Source: Candidatus Thorarchaeota archaeon
GTDB taxonomy: Archaea; Asgardarchaeota; Thorarchaeia; Thorarchaeales; Thorarchaeaceae
Length of the DNA stretch: 11,217 bases
Direction of reading: 5' to 3'
Assembly (NCBI GenBank): GCA_016839345.1
Contig: JAEOUL010000154.1
Span: forward strand, 1 to 11,217
The position numbers and the translations under genes are program-made. Shown piece after piece: positions 5,820 through 11,217 of this stretch; positions within the stretch are counted from its first letter, which is position 1; every line of letters starts with the position of its first letter. Under the pieces are notes generated by a model. It was not told the DNA's origin. It ran no database searches and saw only the letters and a program-made list of their open reading frames with translations.

Positions 5820-6080
5820 ATGACATACAGTGAACTCTGGCTTGAATCTGAGGGGGGACTATCAAAATTTCGAGTTGCTCTTCTTGCGCCAGAAGATTTT
5901 GAAATACCTGATGGTTTTACTTGTAGGGATGATCAGCATAGGCTTGGGAAGAAATTCTACGTTTCTGATTGGATAGATGGTATTGTTGCGGCCAAAAAAG
6001 CAATCGATGCCGCCGCCCAGTTTTACACAGATAGAGATCTTAAGTTCCTCTACTTCCGTGAGATAAGAAAACCAAAGTAG
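5820..6080 (+). CDS. Small hypothetical protein (86 aa)
   Basis: An 86-residue soluble protein starting at ATG 5820, not recognised. It has no membrane segment and no cysteine cluster; its single cysteine is in FTCRDDQHR. The middle (SDWIDGIVAAKKAIDAAAQFY) looks like an amphipathic helix, flanked by likely strands (FRVALLAP and LKFLYFREI), so a small alpha/beta fold is likely. No ribosome site is visible, so it may be translated from a leaderless or very short-leader transcript. It is divergent from the ribbon-helix-helix gene, and the palindrome at 5681-5699 lies between them, so it may be a target of that regulator. It ends before a GC-rich hairpin. Confidence 0.55.
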   Translation: MTYSELWLESEGGLSKFRVALLAPEDFEIPDGFTCRDDQHRLGKKFYVSDWIDGIVAAKKAIDAAAQFYTDRDLKFLYFREIRKPK

Positions 6081-6101
6081 TTGTTGAAAAATAAGAGAGG
6101 A

Positions 6102-6116
6102 GGGGTGAAACACCCC
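6102..6116. terminator. GC-rich hairpin between convergent genes
   Basis: GGGGTG-AAA-CACCCC is a 6-bp GC-rich stem with a 3-nt loop, lying between the stop of the 86-aa gene (6080) and the stop of the minus-strand membrane protein (6124). It is a plausible bidirectional transcript end. No long T-tract follows on the plus strand. Confidence 0.45.
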
Positions 6117-6123
6117 CCTAAAC

Positions 6124-6774
6124 TCACGGCCATGCCACTAGTCCAACTAGAGCTGGATTGAGTATTACTATAACACCAACTGCAATTGCGCCAAGTCCAA
6201 CAAGTACACTTACTGGAACCGATGCAAAAATCTTGCCGATGAGCTGAATTAGTTTAATGATCAGTCCACCAACAACATACGCAACGCAAAATATGATGAA
6301 TCCTATAACTAACAGACCCTTGCCGGATGTGAGCCAAACAGCTGCTTCTCCAATAACAGGAATTAATGGATCAGCATATGGAATCAAGAACATGTAGACG
6401 GTTGCGGCTCCAAATGCAGCTACGGCCAGGGCAAATACTAGGGCTAATGGGAATTTAGATAGAACTCTCATAACAAGTGAGAATCCCATGAGGACCAGAA
6501 CACCTGCGACAATTATCGCATCAGGTTGTACTGACCATACAACATATCCAACGAATATGTCAAGAATTCCTACAAAAAAGCCCAAGTAGGTTCCAATGGC
6601 AACAAGCCCATCAAAGATGGTGCCTAACAATGGAATTGGGTCTGTAATATTCTCCAATAGCCATATGGCCAAGAGACCTCCAGACAATATTAGCGTCCAT
6701 GCGAGAATCCAGTCATCCTGGAAAAACAACATGATATCAGCTAAAGTCCAGTCGAGAAATGGGATTTGAAGCAT
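6124..6774 (-). CDS. Six-helix integral membrane protein, unknown function
   Basis: A 216-residue, strongly hydrophobic protein with about six membrane helices (roughly residues 22-40, 55-80, 86-105, 108-131, 152-178 and 184-214). I do not recognise the family. Charged residues are rare and fall in short loops, for example LENITDPIP and RVLSKFP. The start is ATG 6774, with a near-ideal GAGGTG ribosome site five nt upstream. It follows the TadC-like gene after 61 nt on the same strand and has no obvious promoter of its own, so the two are probably co-transcribed. That points to a membrane component accompanying a type II/IV-pilus-like platform, which is inference from position only. Its transcript probably ends at the GC hairpin near 6102-6116. 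Confidence 0.7.
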   Translation of the reverse strand: MLQIPFLDWTLADIMLFFQDDWILAWTLILSGGLLAIWLLENITDPIPLLGTIFDGLVAIGTYLGFFVGILDIFVGYVVWSVQPDAIIVAGVLVLMGFSLVMRVLSKFPLALVFALAVAAFGAATVYMFLIPYADPLIPVIGEAAVWLTSGKGLLVIGFIIFCVAYVVGGLIIKLIQLIGKIFASVPVSVLVGLGAIAVGVIVILNPALVGLVAWP

Positions 6775-6835
6775 TATTACACCTCATCCTAACTACAACC
6801 GTCAATAGCACCTGGGCAAATAAATCATTCTTACG

Positions 6836-8353
6836 TCAGTTTAGACCCATCATCGTGGATGATAGTATGAATGAAACCCAGAATAATAGAGCACAGATTA
6901 TTCCGATTAAAATTGGACGTCTTCCACTGACCATTCGTGTGTTCTGATATCCTGTTGACAAGGTTGTGACACCAAGAGTGACAAGTAGAGGTAGGATGTC
7001 CAGTATGGTTATACTTCCCGGTGTCCAGGCCGGACCTTGTGAAAGTAATGCGCCGATATACAGAAAGGGAGCTAACGAAGAAAGCATACCTAGAACTGCT
7101 GCACTTGTTAGGGTGAGAAGATAGACTTTCATTCTTTGAGCTGCTATTATCGAATCGCGCTCTTTGGCAACTGCAGATCGCTTAACCAGACGGGAGGCAA
7201 TCTTTGAGAGGCGAATGCCTGCATCGGTTGCCGATGTTTCGCACATCAATGCAATCATGTTAAACATCTGAGAAACTCTCTGGCCAAGTGCTGCATCTGA
7301 GGCAAGCCGCATTGCTTCAGTGATGCTCTTCTCATCAGAATACACAGCTTTTATTGCAATGTCAACAAGTCTTTGTGCGTCCGGGTCCAAGTCATCCCGG
7401 ATATTTGGCAGCGAAACCTCCAATGTATCACCAGTGCTAAGACGTTCACCAAGAAGAATGAGAAAGTTGAGGAATTCGTCATACTCCGTGATTATGTCCT
7501 TTTGAGATGGAGCGATAAGCGTATCATCTCTGGGTCTGTCGAAGTATGCTGAGAACTGACGTGAGAATCGACTCTTCAGCAATGCATTCATGACTACAAA
7601 CACAGGAATCATCAGCAGAATCAGGAGATTTGTTGAAAATCCCGCAAGAGAAACTGCTAGTGTAAACATGATTGGCACATAGGTGACGAGTGCTGCTACT
7701 ATCAGTAACCGACTCTCTAACTCGAGATTTTTCTGCCTAAGAGCTAGATCTGCTTCAAAGGATTCACCTGATAGAGTTTCAATGAGATCGGTCTTCTTTT
7801 CCAGAGATGATAATATCGCTAGGAAATAACGTCGAAGGTCATCGGATGGTTGATCCTTCGCAAAGTCCATCAGACAAGTTTCAGGTGGCGTTCCTTCATG
7901 GATTCTCACAATCATCTGTTGGAAAGCTTTGGAGAGATATGGATGCTCAGATTGAGCAACCATCTCAATTGCATCAAAAATCGTTCCACCTGTTTGGAAT
8001 ACTAGAATGAACTGCTCAAAGACTAAATCAGCCTCCTCTGAGAGACCTAATTTGTAGCTGTTCATCACAGACACAGGATATGCTGCAATTATGTAGTATG
8101 TCACAACTCCAGCCATACCTGCAAGAGGAGCGACTATGAGAATACTTAGTTCGAGAAGTGTAAGAACGAAAACCACCAGAAGAAGGACAAGAACCGAGAA
8201 TAGATTAGCTGCAGCTTTGACACCTGTCACTGAGATATCCATGAGTGGTGCAAGAAACTTGACAGCTTTCTGTAGCTCCTTGTCATCATGTTTACGGCTC
8301 GTACGCCCTGCGATTCTTTCACTGAATCTGCAGAGTTTCTCATACAACAACAT
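6836..8353 (-). CDS. TadC/FlaJ-type type II secretion F-domain membrane protein
   Basis: A 505-residue membrane platform protein with two T2SF domains. The first spans about 113-235 (QFILVFQTGGTIFDAIEMV... then TM). The second spans about 291-430 (DEFLNFLILLGERLSTGDT... SLAPFLYIG). Hydrophobic helices occur near 50-90, 213-258, 410-437, 449-470 and 481-502. Archaeal homologues (FlaJ, PilC, TadC type) anchor the hexameric ATPase and assemble pili, archaella or secretion fibres from type IV pilin-like subunits. The start is ATG 8353 with GAGG five nt upstream, and a TATA-like CAATTTAAG (8389-8397) predicts transcription from near 8366. The partner ATPase (TadA/FlaI/PilB type) and any classical pilin are not in this window. 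The T2SF assignment is confident; the specific machine is unknown. Confidence 0.88.
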   Translation of the reverse strand: MLLYEKLCRFSERIAGRTSRKHDDKELQKAVKFLAPLMDISVTGVKAAANLFSVLVLLLVVFVLTLLELSILIVAPLAGMAGVVTYYIIAAYPVSVMNSYKLGLSEEADLVFEQFILVFQTGGTIFDAIEMVAQSEHPYLSKAFQQMIVRIHEGTPPETCLMDFAKDQPSDDLRRYFLAILSSLEKKTDLIETLSGESFEADLALRQKNLELESRLLIVAALVTYVPIMFTLAVSLAGFSTNLLILLMIPVFVVMNALLKSRFSRQFSAYFDRPRDDTLIAPSQKDIITEYDEFLNFLILLGERLSTGDTLEVSLPNIRDDLDPDAQRLVDIAIKAVYSDEKSITEAMRLASDAALGQRVSQMFNMIALMCETSATDAGIRLSKIASRLVKRSAVAKERDSIIAAQRMKVYLLTLTSAAVLGMLSSLAPFLYIGALLSQGPAWTPGSITILDILPLLVTLGVTTLSTGYQNTRMVSGRRPILIGIICALLFWVSFILSSTMMGLN

Positions 8354-8388
8354 CGAGTCCTCTATGAGGAATGTCTTTGATGGTTCTC

Positions 8389-8397
8389 TTAAATTGC
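8389..8397 (-). promoter_or_regulatory. Candidate TATA box for the TadC-like gene
   Basis: On the minus strand CAATTTAAG lies about 40 nt before ATG 8353, predicting a transcript start near 8366 and a short leader containing GAGG. It is just downstream of the terminator hairpin of the preceding gene, so the TadC-like gene starts a new transcript. Confidence 0.4.
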
Positions 8398-8407
8398 CCG
8401 ATGTTTG

Positions 8408-8452
8408 AAAAGAAAAAGAATCCCTAGAGTTCCTTCATGAGGAACCTAGGGA
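8408..8452 (-). terminator. Strong hairpin plus T-rich tail after the surface-protein gene
   Basis: TCCCTAG-A-GTTCCT (8421-8434) pairs with AGGAAC-CTAGGGA (8440-8452): 13 base pairs with one bulged base and a 5-nt loop. On the minus strand it is followed by TTCTTTTTCTTTTC. It lies 13 nt after the stop of the surface-protein gene, so it looks like an intrinsic-type terminator or 3' stabiliser for that transcript. Confidence 0.7.
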
Positions 8453-8465
8453 TATATTGAGGAAT

Positions 8466-9815
8466 TTACCGTCGCCGTCGGATTAACCAGATAACAGCAA
8501 TGACACCAACAACTAGAACAATCACCAAGATGCCGCCGCTATCGCCAGGCTCAGCAAAGAGACTTGTGTAAGCAGTGTAGACAGGATCCTGTTGAACTCG
8601 AAGTCCATTCCATTCTGGAAATGTCACAGCATACCACCAGTTAGTGTTCGTGAACGCAGTATTGACGTTTGCTACCATCCCACCTACTGTAGCGTAAGTA
8701 TTCTGGAGCTGAGTCGACAGACCATATGACATGTGTGCAAAGAGCCATGCAGATAATGGAGCTTGCCATAGGATAAGGACAAGATCACTTAGTCTTACAC
8801 CGAGAAGTGTATTCAATGCTGTCAAACCACTATCAGCTACAGTGTCTGTGGTTTCATTGATGAGATCATACGAACGACCAAATCCAATATCAAAAGCGCG
8901 TTCATTTGCACCAACTCGGATTGTTACATTTTCATCCATTGGTGTGGTGTCTGTCGGTGAAGCAATGGTATTTCCACTTGTCGTGCCAACCACTGAGTAT
9001 TCACTAGCGAAGACAGACATGAAGTGAACTGCAGATATTTCCATGTTGTCGGATATGATGTCACTAGGATTTTGGTCAAAACCCCAGAGTTTGAGTTCAT
9101 GGACTTGACCAATCGTGTACAAAGTTTCGGCATGAACTTCTCCAGTTTCCTCAATTATGATGTCATACTGAATCGTGAGTTCACTGATGACGACTTCAAG
9201 AATCGGTATAGCTAGTGAGAGCCAAAAGCCTACAGGTCCCCCTGTTGCAGCAACAATCCTGCAGGTCAGATTATAATAGTGCATTCCCATGCGATAGTGA
9301 TTATCATCAAGCTTTGTAGCAGGAATTGGTACAACCGAAGGAACATATTCGGGCCAAGTTGTCGAATTTGCTACTGGTACGACATACCAAGCATCATCTT
9401 TGGTCACACCAATATCTGGAAGCTGATTATCACCAAAGGTTTCGTTGTGTACCAATAGGAATGCAAAGATTGCTCCGATAAAGACCTCCTGATTTCCGGG
9501 AGTGATGAAGTGCATTCCAAACAACTGGTATGGTACAATCAATTGTTGACCATTGCTATGATTGAATTCATTGAATGCAATCAGGAATGCTTCAAAATCA
9601 CCCACATTTACAAAGGAGGTTGTTAGACTACCATTCCCGTCACCCCCTTCTACAAAGAGGGAATCATTTGTCCAGTACTCTTCAGTAAAGGTGTGGCCAA
9701 AAATTGCTACTTCATCACCTGCGGTCCAAGCACTAGTATTGGGAATAAGTATAAACGGCATCATTAGAAGAACTACGACCCAGAGGGTCATTAGCTTGCT
9801 TTTTGTAAAGCGCAA
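8466..9815 (-). CDS. Secreted, C-terminally membrane-anchored surface protein
   Basis: About 449 residues, not assigned to a named family. From the start chosen here the N-terminus reads MRFTKSK followed by a hydrophobic stretch (LWVVVLLMMPFILIP) and NTSA/W, a good Sec signal peptide. The C-terminus has one hydrophobic helix (GGILVIVLVVGVIAVIWLI) ending in RRRR, the usual anchor with a cytoplasmic basic stop. Eight N-x-S/T sequons lie in the ectodomain, fitting an N-glycosylated cell-surface protein. The start is TTG 9815, with GGTGAG six nt upstream. An ATG at 9833 would add six acidic residues (MDGEFD) with no ribosome site and sits too close to the TATA-like box at 9844-9856. The gene has its own promoter and terminator and lies upstream of the TadC-like gene, so a functional link is possible but unproven. 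Confidence 0.75.
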   Translation of the reverse strand: MRFTKSKLMTLWVVVLLMMPFILIPNTSAWTAGDEVAIFGHTFTEEYWTNDSLFVEGGDGNGSLTTSFVNVGDFEAFLIAFNEFNHSNGQQLIVPYQLFGMHFITPGNQEVFIGAIFAFLLVHNETFGDNQLPDIGVTKDDAWYVVPVANSTTWPEYVPSVVPIPATKLDDNHYRMGMHYYNLTCRIVAATGGPVGFWLSLAIPILEVVISELTIQYDIIIEETGEVHAETLYTIGQVHELKLWGFDQNPSDIISDNMEISAVHFMSVFASEYSVVGTTSGNTIASPTDTTPMDENVTIRVGANERAFDIGFGRSYDLINETTDTVADSGLTALNTLLGVRLSDLVLILWQAPLSAWLFAHMSYGLSTQLQNTYATVGGMVANVNTAFTNTNWWYAVTFPEWNGLRVQQDPVYTAYTSLFAEPGDSGGILVIVLVVGVIAVIWLIRRRR

Positions 9816-9843
9816 ATCAAACTCACCATCCATTTTTACTGAA

Positions 9844-9856
9844 GTTTATATTAAAA
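9844..9856 (-). promoter_or_regulatory. TATA box of the surface-protein gene
   Basis: On the minus strand this reads TTTTAATATAAAC, a good archaeal TATA-like element. Transcription about 25 nt downstream would begin near 9825-9828, at the edge of the GGTGAG ribosome site and downstream of ATG 9833. This supports the TTG start at 9815. Confidence 0.5.
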
Positions 9857-9887
9857 GACAAATGTATGATAGATTCATTGAGTGAAT

Positions 9888-11150
9888 CTACCAAAAGTCA
9901 GTGAGTCTTGTCTGATTCCGGAACGCAGTATAAATTTTGCTAGTTTCCAACCATCTGTGCATTGGTATGCGTAGTTTTGGTGCGATGTAATTGAGGGCTT
10001 CATCAAGACTACTGAAGCTCTCCATAGTTGTTTCTAGTGCTCTCTTTGCAATCTCTCTGAATCTCCATACTCCTAGAGGTATCCATTGCTGTGGGTCGAT
10101 CTCCATGAAGACAATAACTCCAGCCTGTCGTCGGATGTTGACCAGATACTGGAGTGCAGGAAGTCTGGCAGCATAATACGCTCCAACAACATCCCTTGCA
10201 TAGTCCTTCCGACCCTTGAACCACTCATGGTCTGAGATGATAGGTGGTTTTAGTCCACCTAGCCAGGACTCCATGGCTTCGAATTGCCAGCCACTAGGAA
10301 GAAAGAGAAGAGCTACAGTGTTCCCAAGAGCACTGTCAATGCTCACTCTGTAGTCATTGATCCAGGGGTTCCTCAAGACTTCTCTGTGGAGTTGTCTGCC
10401 GATGATATCATCTGCAGCAGTTATACTCCATTTGGTTGGAACAAGTCTTCGTGTCTTCTTCTGACCGATAGTTCCTACAGAGAAGAGTCTAGTGATATGC
10501 TCGAGTCTGATGCCGCTGTCAAATAGATTCTTGATTCCTGTGACAGCCTTGAGATCTGTATCAGATGTTACTCTATCAACTACCTTGGGGACATTGGGAT
10601 TATCATCCAGCTTGAATGAGCGAAGAGGAGCGGATGGACCAATTGGGAGAGTTACATCAGAGAAGACTGATGTGAACTGAGGTCTCTTGAGCAGTGTAGC
10701 CTCAGACACAAGAGGAGTATCTGATAGAGCCAAGGTTTGAGTTTCAGCAAGGTCTCGTGATGGATTAGATGCTGCAGTTACTGGGATGTATTTCTTTGTC
10801 CTGACGAGGCTGAAACGAAGTGACAGTATCTCATCAATCGTTTTGTTCAACCAATGATCAGGACGTTCCATATACTTGGCTTCGTCAGATCGTACAGGAG
10901 GTACAAGGGGTCCAGCTAGTACCTTTGGATAACCACTCTCACCAACAAAGACAGAAGGAGGAGAAGCTCCCGTCAGATCCATTCCTGTGAAAGCATCATC
11001 AATTCTCGCCTGAGCCTTGGCCCTAATCAGGATTGGACATGGTTTGATGCCACAGAGATGACGATGTCCCATGCATTTGGCACATACTCTATCGTTATAC
11101 GATTGCTTCCTTGCCTGTTCAGGCTGAGGTTCTAATTTCATCTGCTCCAA
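9888..11150 (-). CDS. nreA: NreA-type archaeal DNA repair protein
   Basis: A 420-residue archaeal Nre protein. The N-terminus has a four-cysteine zinc-finger pattern, Cys23-x2-Cys26-x6-Cys33-x4-Cys38 (VCAKC...LCGIKPCPI). It is followed by the family signature SPPSVFVGESGYPKVLAGP (63-81). Further conserved blocks include DVVGAYYAARLPALQYL and the IPLGVWRFREIAKRAL helix region. The last eight residues, QTRLTDFW, fit a PCNA-interacting (PIP) box, Q-x-x-L-x-x-aromatic-aromatic. Haloarchaeal NreA has been linked to repair of DNA damage through PCNA. The start is either TTG 11150 (used; GGATG about 8 nt upstream) or ATG 11141 (417 aa, GGAG only 3 nt upstream). A TATA-like box at 11186-11195 fits both. 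No repair partner lies next to it here. Confidence 0.9.
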   Translation of the reverse strand: MEQMKLEPQPEQARKQSYNDRVCAKCMGHRHLCGIKPCPILIRAKAQARIDDAFTGMDLTGASPPSVFVGESGYPKVLAGPLVPPVRSDEAKYMERPDHWLNKTIDEILSLRFSLVRTKKYIPVTAASNPSRDLAETQTLALSDTPLVSEATLLKRPQFTSVFSDVTLPIGPSAPLRSFKLDDNPNVPKVVDRVTSDTDLKAVTGIKNLFDSGIRLEHITRLFSVGTIGQKKTRRLVPTKWSITAADDIIGRQLHREVLRNPWINDYRVSIDSALGNTVALLFLPSGWQFEAMESWLGGLKPPIISDHEWFKGRKDYARDVVGAYYAARLPALQYLVNIRRQAGVIVFMEIDPQQWIPLGVWRFREIAKRALETTMESFSSLDEALNYIAPKLRIPMHRWLETSKIYTAFRNQTRLTDFW

Positions 11151-11185
11151 TGGACTTTCATCCAGTTCTGGTTTCTTCTGAACAC

Positions 11186-11195
11186 GAATATGTTA
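11186..11195 (-). promoter_or_regulatory. Candidate TATA box for nreA
   Basis: Minus strand TAACATATTC lies about 40 nt before the possible TTG/ATG starts and predicts a transcript start near 11165. The match to consensus is moderate. Confidence 0.35.
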
Positions 11196-11217
11196 TGCTC
11201 TGACACTTTTAGACCTA

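Noticed and set aside
1..11217. CRISPR arrays, tRNA or rRNA genes, insertion sequences
   Set aside because: No regularly spaced repeats, cloverleaf-like elements, transposase motifs or long terminal inverted repeats were seen on reading both strands.

Overview
The window looks archaeal, and an Asgard-type archaeon (Lokiarchaeia/Thorarchaeia-like) is my best guess. The archaeal signs are RNA polymerase subunit H (Rpb5) proteins, an NreA repair protein with a C-terminal PCNA-binding motif, a TadC/FlaJ-type membrane protein, short TATA-like boxes about 25 nt before inferred starts, GGAG/GGTG ribosome sites and frequent TTG/GTG starts. The lineage guess is inference. No rRNA, tRNA, CRISPR array or insertion sequence was seen.

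Layout. Positions 1-2243 (+) hold a compact cluster: a TatD-family nuclease cut by the window edge, an HD-domain phosphohydrolase and a CinA-like protein. A polyprenol/dolichol kinase-like membrane protein follows at 2301-3068, probably with its own promoter. It converges with two tandem rpoH/Rpb5 genes on the minus strand (3074-4277). Behind them, also on the minus strand, is a 45-codon desulforedoxin-like protein (4362-4499). Next come a small protein with AbrB-like and ACT-like halves (4653-5078, +), a ribbon-helix-helix regulator (5091-5636, -) with a palindromic candidate operator upstream, and a divergent 86-aa orphan (5820-6080, +). From 6124 onward everything is on the minus strand: a six-helix membrane protein and a TadC-like protein that appear co-transcribed, a large secreted, C-terminally anchored protein with its own terminator, and nreA.

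The most notable feature is the rpoH pair. Ordinary archaeal RpoH is only the roughly 75-85 residue C-terminal assembly domain of eukaryotic Rpb5. Both proteins here carry an additional N-terminal domain of about 110 residues, whose pattern resembles the eukaryotic Rpb5 jaw domain (restriction-endonuclease-like fold). The two copies are about 67% identical over 183 aligned residues and lie away from any rpoB/rpoA genes visible in the window. This suggests a eukaryote-like, duplicated Rpb5 in an archaeon.

Other points of interest are the TadC/6-TM/surface-protein neighbourhood without a visible secretion ATPase, two clean inverted repeats at regulator-type positions, and the tiny desulforedoxin gene.
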